From: JAYODW01 sp038116745 | GTDB taxonomy: Bacteria > Pseudomonadota > Gammaproteobacteria > Ga0077536 | Direction of reading: 5' to 3' | NCBI GenBank assembly: GCA_038116745.1 | Contig: JAYODW010000066.1 | Span: 1-14,499 of the forward strand | DNA length: 14,499 nt | Shown: positions 1-6,590 of the stretch, piece by piece | Position numbering within the stretch: position 1 is the first letter of the stretch | Layout: each line of letters begins with the position of its first letter | The notes under the pieces: generated by a model | The model's input: the letters and a program-made list of their open reading frames with translations, nothing else | Told to the model about the DNA's origin: nothing | Database searches by the model: none | Made by a program: the position numbers and the translations under genes

Positions 1-30
1 AGGCTTACGCGTGGCTCAGCTTGCTAGCCG

Positions 31-1275
31 TCACACTTCCTGGTCGCGTTCGTTTACCAGCACGCCGTCGCGGTAAAGACCCGTGATCCGTTCGGGCGCG
101 TAGCCCAAGAGCGCGCCCAGAACTTTCTCATTATGCTCCCCAAGATAGGGCGCTCGGAACGCAATCTCTGTGGCGATGTTTTCCATACGGAAAGGCGAAC
201 GTGCGATCGGCGTGCTACCAAGTTCAGGGTGCGGAACCTGTTGAAATACCTCTCTTGCCTTGATCTGAGGATGCTCTGGCACCTCATCAATCTCGAGAAT
301 CGGCGCCGAAGGGACGCGGGCTTCGGCGAGAATCCTCAGCGGTGTTTCGTCATCATCAAATCCAGCCAGCCACTCCTCAATGTGCTGGCGCACCACAGGG
401 CGTCGCGCGCAGCGCGCCTCCTGGGTTGCGAAATCCGGGTGATGCTCGAGATCCGGTTTACCCATCGCATTAACCAACGCGCCCCACTGGTGCTCCGCGA
501 CCGCAAAGACGATGTAGCCCTGCTTCGCGCGGTACGTACCGTAAGGGCAGATATTGAAGAAATCCCCGCCAAAACGGCGCGGCACAATGCGCCCCTCGCT
601 CATCAGGGACAGTGGGAAATTCACGTAATCAAGATAAACAAGCGACTCCAGCTGAGACACGTCGATGTACTGACCTTGCCCGGTGCGTTCTCGCCTGAAC
701 AGTGCTGCAGCAATGGCGAACGCGGCGTGTATTCCGGCGTTGGGGTCGCCGAAGTAATTACCGACGTACTGCGGCGGACCTTCGGGATCACCGGTCATGG
801 CCATCACCCCGCTTTGCGCCTGCGCGACGATGTCGAAACTCGTGTGCTTCGCATACGGGCCCTCCTGACCGAACCCGGAAATCGAGCACATGACAAGGGA
901 GGGATTCAGCTCTCTCAACGAAGCGTAGTCAAAACCGTATTTCGCCATCACGCCCGGACTGTAGTTCTCAATGACAACGTCCACATGACGCACCAGCTCG
1001 CGCACGATTTCTCGACCCGCAGCCTGCTCAAACGCCACAGCCACACTTTGTTTTCCAGCACACACCGCAAGAAAGAAAGCGCTGACACCGGGTGCTACGT
1101 GGTGAATGCGGCGCCCGTGGTCGCCACCCGGCGCCCGCTCGATCTTGATCACTTCCGCACCAAAGTCCGCGAACAGACGCGTCGCTGCCGGTCCGGCGAG
1201 ATACTGCGTGAAATCCAGCACTTTCACGCCTGAGAGCAGCTTCTCAGTAGATTCCAGAGCAGCAGTCACGGTCAC
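31..1275 (-). CDS. Class III (CaiB/BaiF family) CoA-transferase
   Basis: The 414-residue product should move CoA between an acyl-CoA donor and a carboxylic acid in the cytoplasm. What is seen: the N-terminal VLDFTQYLAGPAATRLFADF block (about residues 19-38) and the following GAEVIKIE are hallmarks of this family. FGDPNAGIHAA carries the expected catalytic aspartate at about Asp177, and TGQGQYIDVSQLE follows it. Length fits the usual 380-420 residues, and no break is visible. The start is GTG at 1275; a second GTG at 1269 in the same frame has a better-placed GAGG upstream, so the start is uncertain by two residues. The gene diverges from the secreted propeller gene at 1458. Family assignment is firm. 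The substrate cannot be predicted: carnitine, oxalate, mesaconate, bile-acid and aromatic acid transferases share these motifs. The nearby lyase and dehydrogenase suggest a catabolic acid, which is inference. Confidence 0.93.
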   Translation of the reverse strand: MTVTAALESTEKLLSGVKVLDFTQYLAGPAATRLFADFGAEVIKIERAPGGDHGRRIHHVAPGVSAFFLAVCAGKQSVAVAFEQAAGREIVRELVRHVDVVIENYSPGVMAKYGFDYASLRELNPSLVMCSISGFGQEGPYAKHTSFDIVAQAQSGVMAMTGDPEGPPQYVGNYFGDPNAGIHAAFAIAAALFRRERTGQGQYIDVSQLESLVYLDYVNFPLSLMSEGRIVPRRFGGDFFNICPYGTYRAKQGYIVFAVAEHQWGALVNAMGKPDLEHHPDFATQEARCARRPVVRQHIEEWLAGFDDDETPLRILAEARVPSAPILEIDEVPEHPQIKAREVFQQVPHPELGSTPIARSPFRMENIATEIAFRAPYLGEHNEKVLGALLGYAPERITGLYRDGVLVNERDQEV

Positions 1276-1314
1276 CTCTTGACGTTGTCATTACAGGGGC
1301 ATCTAACATAGCGC

Positions 1315-1389
1315 ATCTGCGGTGCTGCAGATTCCCGCGTCCGCCACCCGGTGGCAATTGCAGACTCCTCGCAGCGAAAACCCGCTGCG
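1315..1389. promoter_or_regulatory. Cluster of three inverted repeats in a divergent intergenic region
   Basis: The 182-bp gap between the divergent CoA-transferase and propeller genes holds three perfect inverted repeats within 75 bp. They are ATCTGC/GCAGAT with a 6-nt spacer (1315-1332), GCCACC/GGTGGC around one base (1343-1355) and CGCAGCG/CGCTGCG with a 6-nt spacer (1370-1389). The first two look like dimeric-regulator operators; the third could also form an RNA hairpin in the leader of the plus-strand gene. I saw no convincing -35/-10 pair. Operator function is inferred from symmetry and position only. Confidence 0.35.
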
Positions 1390-1457
1390 CCCGGCCCTGT
1401 CAGCTTGTGCCTTAACCCAGGCAACTCAAGCTCGATTCCAATCAATGGGGAAAAAAC

Positions 1458-2615
1458 ATGTCACACCTTCCTTCGTCCACGAGTCCCCACCTGCTCGGCC
1501 TGCTGCTCCTTCTGTTGAACGGTGTCACTTCCGCCTCCGAAAGCTATGAAGGTGACACCTGGGTCGAGTTGTCGCTCAGTGTTCCTCCAGAGACGCTTGA
1601 GCGGGTGCTGGCGGTGCCGCAGGTGCGGCTCGCCGCTGGACTGTCCAGCCGGGTGCTGGTTCCCACCCGCTCCGGACTGTTCGATCCATTTGATTTTTTT
1701 GTCGTCGATAACGATCGCGTCTGGGTCGCGGATGACGGCCGCAACGGCGCCGTTTTCGAGGTCAACCTTAACGGCAAGGTGACACTACTCGCCGACATTC
1801 AAAAACACGCGCCCTACGCCATCGACGTGGCGCCAAAAGATTTCGGCAGCCATGGCGGCAAAATCTACGCAATCGCCTTCGCCCGCCCGGAGAAAGCAGG
1901 TGGCTGGGAGCTGCCCAACGCAATCACGCGGATAGACCCGCGGACCGGCGCAGACGAAGTCGTGTGTTACCTGCCGGAAAACGCAGAGCGGGTTCCTGGT
2001 GCCGGCGGCTTTTTTGCCCGTTTCGGCCCCCAAGGTTCACCCTTCGCGGGACGGCTGTGGCTTACCGCCGCGAGTAATCACACCATCTACACCATCAGTC
2101 CTGACGACGTCTGCGCGCCATTCAAAACGCTCGACCTGGAACGGGAAGGCTCGCCCCGGGGGATCGCGTTCACCCCGGACGGTCAGTCCATGCTGCTGGG
2201 CGTAACGGCACCGGCGGAAGCCAATCGCAACGTGGTCCATGCCGGCGGAGGACGCGTGCTGCGCATGTCAGCTGACGGTGAACTGGCGCCGCAACCGGTT
2301 GCCCGCGGGCTTCACGAGCCCGGAGCGATGGCTTACGCGCCCGTTGAATTCGGACGATTCGGCGGTGCCCTGGTTATCAGCGACGCCGGGGAATGGAACA
2401 ACGATACGGTCGCGACCGAGCCTGTCAGTCGCGACGGCCGCGTCTATCGCGTTCTGGAAGACGGCTCAGTGGAAAGCCTGGTTGAAGGCCTGGCCAATCC
2501 TGTCGGGGTGGGTTTCCTCGGGAAGCAGCTCGTAATCTCGGACATCAACGGAGACTTTCACGTCGGAACGCAGAAATTCGCTGATGGCTTCATGCTGGTC
2601 ATCACCCCGGAGTGA
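1458..2615 (+). CDS. Secreted six-bladed-type beta-propeller protein (SMP-30/NHL-like)
   Basis: I do not recognise a named family for this 385-residue protein. The N-terminus has a hydrophobic stretch LLGLLLLLLNGVTSA (about residues 13-27) consistent with a signal peptide cleaved near residue 27, so it probably acts in the periplasm or outside. The rest repeats the propeller blade pattern of a hydrophobic strand followed by D/N-G turns, for example VWVADDGRNGAVFEV, GKIYAIAF, GRLWLTAASNHTIYTI, GIAFTPDGQSMLLGV, GGALVISDAG and GKQLVISDINGDFHV. That resembles SMP-30/gluconolactonase, NHL and sugar-dehydrogenase propellers. The start is ATG with GGGG seven bases upstream. It converges on another propeller gene at 2642 with only 26 bp between them. 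It could be a lactonase, a binding scaffold or a non-enzymatic sensor; no catalytic set can be assigned by eye. Confidence 0.85.
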   Translation: MSHLPSSTSPHLLGLLLLLLNGVTSASESYEGDTWVELSLSVPPETLERVLAVPQVRLAAGLSSRVLVPTRSGLFDPFDFFVVDNDRVWVADDGRNGAVFEVNLNGKVTLLADIQKHAPYAIDVAPKDFGSHGGKIYAIAFARPEKAGGWELPNAITRIDPRTGADEVVCYLPENAERVPGAGGFFARFGPQGSPFAGRLWLTAASNHTIYTISPDDVCAPFKTLDLEREGSPRGIAFTPDGQSMLLGVTAPAEANRNVVHAGGGRVLRMSADGELAPQPVARGLHEPGAMAYAPVEFGRFGGALVISDAGEWNNDTVATEPVSRDGRVYRVLEDGSVESLVEGLANPVGVGFLGKQLVISDINGDFHVGTQKFADGFMLVITPE

Positions 2616-2641
2616 TGCGAGCGCGTCCTCCGCCAAAGCGC

Positions 2642-4534
2642 TCAATCGCCGGGATGCAGACGCACGATCATGTTATTCGCGCCCGCTGTCCCATGGATGG
2701 CCGGATCGCGCGCGCCCACCGGCAGACTGGAGTAGGTCGTCCAGACGTCACCGCTCTGAGGATCGACTTCTACCATACGGATATAAGCTTCTCGACGCGG
2801 CAGCGGATAGTGCCGCCAGCGCGATTCTTCGATATCAAAGCGGTAGATCCGGTCCGAATTTGAGGTCGCGGCCCAGATAGCATTCCGTTGTTTATCAAGA
2901 GTGATGCCGTAGGGCGACGCACCCTGATCAGGAATCCTGTAGCGACCGGTCTCTTCCCCGGTCGCACCATCGATACGCACGAGCTCGCTGGACCCAAACA
3001 GCGGGACCCATAGCGTGCCGTCATCCTGAATTGCCAGGCGCCGAGGACCCGCGCCGCGCGCAAAAGGCACCACCCGGTCGGCGATATTCCGTTCCGTATC
3101 CACGGCATCCACGTGACCGTAGAGCTGCGCCCACCACACGCGATTGCGCTCAACATCAATAGCCGCGCCGTAAAGCAATGAGTGAAAGTGGTTTTCTCCT
3201 GGAGCCAGCGGCATCCGGTAAGTCCGGATCTCACCGCTGTCGACATGCAGCGCCCAGAGCTCGTTCTTGCCCAGATCGGTGATCCAGATCCGTCCCTGCT
3301 GATCAGCCGCGACATGCCGATCGGAGTCGAAGGCGAAATCGTGGGTCACACCGAAAAGCGTGCCTTCCGGAGGCGGATAAAGACGCCAATCGCGGGACTT
3401 GGTATCGAAACGGGCGATATGGAAACTGTCTTCCAGGGCGATCCACAGATAGCCATCCGCGTCCGCGTTCATGGTGTGCGGCCCCTGCTGCCCCTCTCCT
3501 GGAATGGGGTACCAGGCAACTGCACCGGTCGTCGGGTCGAGCGCACCCAGGCGATCCTTGTCTGTCTCGACAAACCAGACCTCGGCAGACTCCGGCGCCA
3601 GCGCCACTTCCCGCGTCCAGCCGAAGGTCGGTAAAGCGAACTCCTCGATCACGGTTGCAGGAGTCACCCCGTATTCGCCGAGACGCTTAATGTCGTCGTA
3701 GTCCGTCAGCGAAGAAAAATCGACGGGAAACGCGTACGCGAGATTGGGAATAACGATCGCCATATCCCGTGGAACGAACAGGCTCGTTTCCGGCTGCAGC
3801 AGTGCTTCATAGTAGGGACTGCCTTCCTTCAGCCCCCACCGCAGCTCGCCGTGTTCGCCCAGCCTGAGCGTTGCATAGCGCATGTACTGCACCAGTGATT
3901 CCCAGGCCGCTATTCGCGGCTCTGACGGCGACGCGGGTAATCCGGACATCAGCTTATTCGCTGCCTCCAGATCGGTGGCGGCGCGTTTCAGCCACGCCTC
4001 CGCCCGGTCCGACACCGGGATCGAAGCGAGCCCTGCCGCAAACCGGCGAACACGCTCAGCCCCCAGCTGATGACAATCCGAGCATTGCAAGGTCGTCATG
4101 CGGTATGCCAGGTCATCTCGTCCCCCGCTGAGCCACGCTGACCCCGGGACCTGGGACGCCACATTCTCGAGACGGCTCATGCGGATCTCGAACTCCAGCC
4201 GACCATCGAGCTCGCGCACTGTGCGGGATTTCTCCTGCCAGCCGATCCGGAAAGCCTCGACGCTTACAGAATCAGGGGCAAACTCCAGCTGCTGCTTGCT
4301 GAACGCACCGTCACTGCCGCTGAACACCGAGACGCTGAAAGGCGCGCCGCCCTCGCCTTCAAAACGCAGCCGCACGAGGGGTAGCGCTTCCCCGCGCTCG
4401 TCGAGCACGCGCCCGCTGACATCAAGAGCCATCAGCTCCACCGGTAAGCTCATCAGCACTGTGAGCAGAAAAAATCCGAGCTGAGACAAGACGCGACGTC
4501 GGCTGTTCGGAGAACAGCTAATCAGGCAGCGTTT
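2642..4534 (-). CDS. Exported protein: beta-sandwich domain, CxxCH haem segment and Vgb-type beta-propeller
   Basis: A product of about 630 residues from the GTG at 4534. Seen, in order: a basic then hydrophobic N-terminus (RRRVLSQLGFFLLTVLMSLP) ending near LMA, consistent with export. Next comes LDVSGRVLDERGEALPLVRL (about 37-56), typical of carboxypeptidase-regulatory-like sandwich domains. LQCSDCHQLG follows, a CxxCH covalent haem-binding motif near Cys151/Cys154/His155. A helical stretch comes next, and then from about residue 294 a propeller with repeated YPIP, WIALED, IWITDLGKNELW, LWVPLFGSSELVRID and IWAATSNSDRIYRFD blades like virginiamycin B lyase (Vgb). Periplasmic redox or binding is inferred. 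The start is uncertain: TTG 4612, GTG 4534, TTG 4489 and ATG 4453 are possible and none has a clear ribosome site. GTG 4534 gives the most sensible signal peptide and overlaps the upstream lyase by 17 bp, so translational coupling is likely. Confidence 0.85.
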   Translation of the reverse strand, partial: KRCLISCSPNSRRRVLSQLGFFLLTVLMSLPVELMALDVSGRVLDERGEALPLVRLRFEGEGGAPFSVSVFSGSDGAFSKQQLEFAPDSVSVEAFRIGWQEKSRTVRELDGRLEFEIRMSRLENVASQVPGSAWLSGGRDDLAYRMTTLQCSDCHQLGAERVRRFAAGLASIPVSDRAEAWLKRAATDLEAANKLMSGLPASPSEPRIAAWESLVQYMRYATLRLGEHGELRWGLKEGSPYYEALLQPETSLFVPRDMAIVIPNLAYAFPVDFSSLTDYDDIKRLGEYGVTPATVIEEFALPTFGWTREVALAPESAEVWFVETDKDRLGALDPTTGAVAWYPIPGEGQQGPHTMNADADGYLWIALEDSFHIARFDTKSRDWRLYPPPEGTLFGVTHDFAFDSDRHVAADQQGRIWITDLGKNELWALHVDSGEIRTYRMPLAPGENHFHSLLYGAAIDVERNRVWWAQLYGHVDAVDTERNIADRVVPFARGAGPRRLAIQDDGTLWVPLFGSSELVRIDGATGEETGRYRIPDQGASPYGITLDKQRNAIWAATSNSDRIYRFDIEESRWRHYPLPRREAYIRMVEVDPQSGDVWTTYSSLPVGARDPAIHGTAGANNMIVRLHPGD

Positions 4535-5465
4535 CACCGTTGTTCGCAGACCGCGGAGCGCTTGTGGCAACCGTGGCAGCCCGTTCGGCGCAGTTTTTCC
4601 AGCGTTCATCAAATGACCAGACCTCCTGGAATCCCATCAGCTCGTGCATTGCCTCAATCGGGTGCAGTGCGACATCCGCACCGTTGGACGTGCCGTGATC
4701 GAGCAGGTAACGATACGCGCGGTCCATCGACGCCGCCGCGGCCATGAAGCCCAGGCCGGGATAGATGGCAATCGCATAGCCGAGCCGTTCCAGCATTGCT
4801 GACTCGAGCACCGGTGAGCGCCCGCCCTCCACCATGTTGGCGAGCAAGGGCGCATCCACCTCCTGTGCAATCTGCTCGAACTCATCCGCGCTCTCCGGGG
4901 CTTCGACAAAGATGACGTCAGCCCCCGCCTTCTGATAGGCCAGCGCGCGGGCTATCGCCGCGTCGATACCGAGGCTGGTGCGGGCATCGGTCCGGGCGAT
5001 GATAAGAAAATCAGGATCCTCCCGAGCTTCAACCGCTACTTGAATCTTGGCAACCATATCTTCCTGCGGAATGACCGCCCGCCCGGGCGTGTGTCCGCAT
5101 TTCTTGGGAAACTCCTGGTCTTCAAGCTGGATAGCAGCCACGCCGGCCGCCTCATACCCCTGCACGGTATGCCGGACATTCAGCAGTCCTCCGTAGCCTG
5201 TGTCGGCATCAGCAATCAGCGGGGCCGAGCTGCCTGCTGCCATAAGCGCAGCCCGGCTGACCATGTCGGTATAGGTTGCAAGGCCTGCATCCGGTAACCC
5301 GAGCAAGGACGCCACCGTCCCGTAGCCAGTCATGTAAAGGGCTGCGTGCCCCTGGCGGTCAGCGACCTTGAGCGAAATCATGTCAAACACGCCGGGCGCC
5401 ACAACCAGCCTGCGAGCGCGCACGCGTTCGGCGAGTTGCCGCCGTTTCGCTCTGGGAGGGCTCAC
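4518..5465 (-). CDS. Isocitrate lyase/PEP mutase superfamily C-C lyase
   Basis: A 315-residue cytoplasmic enzyme of the (beta/alpha)8 superfamily that includes 2-methylisocitrate lyase, dimethylmalate lyase, oxaloacetate hydrolase and PEP mutase. Seen: VVAPGVFDMISLKVA (21-35), LIADADTGYGG with metal-site Asp86/Asp88, AIQLEDQEFP with Glu115, then KKCGH (121-125) with the catalytic cysteine and histidine found in true lyases, and DVIFVEAPES with Glu188. The intact KKCGH loop argues for C-C bond cleavage of a 2-hydroxy or methyl-substituted di/tricarboxylate over mutase chemistry. The start is GTG at 5465, chosen because it precedes the conserved VAPGVFD by the usual distance; no strong ribosome site is seen. 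It lies 15 bp after the dehydrogenase stop and overlaps the haem-propeller start, so the three genes look like one operon. The exact substrate is not predictable. Confidence 0.92.
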   Translation of the reverse strand: MSPPRAKRRQLAERVRARRLVVAPGVFDMISLKVADRQGHAALYMTGYGTVASLLGLPDAGLATYTDMVSRAALMAAGSSAPLIADADTGYGGLLNVRHTVQGYEAAGVAAIQLEDQEFPKKCGHTPGRAVIPQEDMVAKIQVAVEAREDPDFLIIARTDARTSLGIDAAIARALAYQKAGADVIFVEAPESADEFEQIAQEVDAPLLANMVEGGRSPVLESAMLERLGYAIAIYPGLGFMAAAASMDRAYRYLLDHGTSNGADVALHPIEAMHELMGFQEVWSFDERWKNCAERAATVATSAPRSANNGETLPD

Positions 5466-5480
5466 GGTCAGGACGACGAC

Positions 5481-6248
5481 TCAGACGGCTGAGTAACCGC
5501 CATCGACAGGGATCACCGCGCCGTTCATGAAGGACGCCTCGTCCGAGGCGAGGAAGATCACCAGCCAGATGACCTCCTCGGGCTTGCCCAGACGCCCGCA
5601 CAGATGGGCCTGCTCCATCGCAGCCCAGATCTCGTCGCGATTGTCGAACTTCTCGAGATAGCGATGCGGCATCGGCGTGTCGATCGCGCCCGGTGCAACA
5701 GCGTTGACGCGGATGCCGTACTGCTTGAGATCGTTGGCCATAGAGCGCGCAAGCTGCGCAACCCCGGCCTTCGAAGCGCCATAGGCAGCCATATCCGGGA
5801 AGCCCACCAGTCCTCCGACAGAGCTGTTATGAATAATCGAGCCGCCCCCACCCTGCGCGACCATCTGTCGCGCCGCCCGCTGGCTGAGCAGGATGGAGGC
5901 GCGCACGTTGACGTCGAGCACCTGCGCTATCTCAGCTTCGCTGGTTTCCAGAAACGGACTCCCGACCATGACTCCGTGATTGTTGAACAGGACATCAATG
6001 CGCCCGAAGCGCTCGCAGGCCGTTTCTACAATCAGATCGAGGTCAGCACTTCGCGTCACATCGGCCGGGACGTAACAGACATCCTTCGGGTAAGAGTTGA
6101 TTAGCGGTGCCAGGAGATCTGCGCCCTCTGAGACCCTGTCGGACGCAACGACACGGGCACCCTCTTTGAGAAAGAGTTCAACGGCAACCTGGCCCTGGCC
6201 GCCCGCTGCTCCTGTAATGATGCATACCTTCCCCTGCAGACGTCCCAT
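5481..6248 (-). CDS. Short-chain dehydrogenase/reductase (classical SDR)
   Basis: A 255-residue NAD(P)-dependent oxidoreductase with every classical SDR landmark. The cofactor motif TGAAGGQG sits at 12-19, NNHG at 89-92 and the structural Asn in LDVNVRA near 114. The catalytic Ser is in HNSSVGG (142/143), with Tyr156 and Lys160 in YGASK. The C-terminal AVIPVDGGYSAV ending is typical. Asp37 at the end of the second strand (VVASD) favours NAD over NADP, as known for the family. The start ATG at 6248 has GAAGGAA nine bases upstream, a good ribosome site. It is the first gene of the minus-strand group with the lyase and haem-propeller genes. It probably interconverts an alcohol and a ketone in the pathway whose carbon skeleton the lyase cleaves; the substrate is unknown. 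Confidence 0.94.
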   Translation of the reverse strand: MGRLQGKVCIITGAAGGQGQVAVELFLKEGARVVASDRVSEGADLLAPLINSYPKDVCYVPADVTRSADLDLIVETACERFGRIDVLFNNHGVMVGSPFLETSEAEIAQVLDVNVRASILLSQRAARQMVAQGGGGSIIHNSSVGGLVGFPDMAAYGASKAGVAQLARSMANDLKQYGIRVNAVAPGAIDTPMPHRYLEKFDNRDEIWAAMEQAHLCGRLGKPEEVIWLVIFLASDEASFMNGAVIPVDGGYSAV

Positions 6249-6590
6249 AGCGCTATTCCTTCTATCACCTGCTGAATTACGTCATTCTCGACCAGCCCTC
6301 AGACCGTAGCAACGCTGCCGGAAAAACCAAAACAGCGAAAGCACGAGGATTTCCGATCGAAGGGGCGCTGCGCCTGGCCGCAAGTCGTTCTTAGCTTTAG
6401 CACTGTGTACCAGGGACCCCTGAGGCGCGAAGGGCGCCTTCTGATGACTCGGCAGCTCCAGTCACCGGCGACCAAGGATTTTCAAAGAGGACTCAGCAGC
6501 GGGCCGATCGTCAGCCGGCCTCATCGCACCTTATGGACGATACAGCGCCCCTTGGACGCATTTTTCGAGCTGTACGGTTCCTGCTGGGGC
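6249..6590. other. 342-bp intergenic region with GC-rich inverted repeats, no gene seen
   Basis: This lies between two minus-strand genes: the promoter side of the dehydrogenase operon and the 3' side of the HD-GYP gene. It contains GGCGC/GCGCC around one T (6364-6374), CAGGG/CCCTG with a 2-nt loop (6411-6422) and AGGCGC/GCGCCT with a 5-nt loop (6423-6439), the last two directly adjacent. None is followed by a T-run, so a standard intrinsic terminator is not supported. No protein reading frame here has coding character or a ribosome site, and no tRNA-like fold was recognised. The dehydrogenase promoter must lie in or near this gap, but I could not fix a -10/-35 pair. Confidence 0.5.

Noticed and set aside
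133..1233. Long plus-strand open frame (366 codons) opposite the CoA-transferase
   Set aside because: Arg/His-rich translation with no family motif, antisense to a gene with intact CoA-transferase motifs; a product of GC-rich codon bias.
2619..2643. GAGCGC/GCGCTC inverted repeat with a 13-nt loop between the two propeller genes as terminator
   Set aside because: Only six pairs, a long loop, no T-run, and it overlaps the minus-strand stop codon; could be chance in GC-rich DNA.
2642..4534. Streptogramin (virginiamycin B) resistance gene
   Set aside because: Only the propeller fold resembles Vgb; the protein is exported, carries a haem motif and sits with metabolic genes, so a resistance role is not supported.
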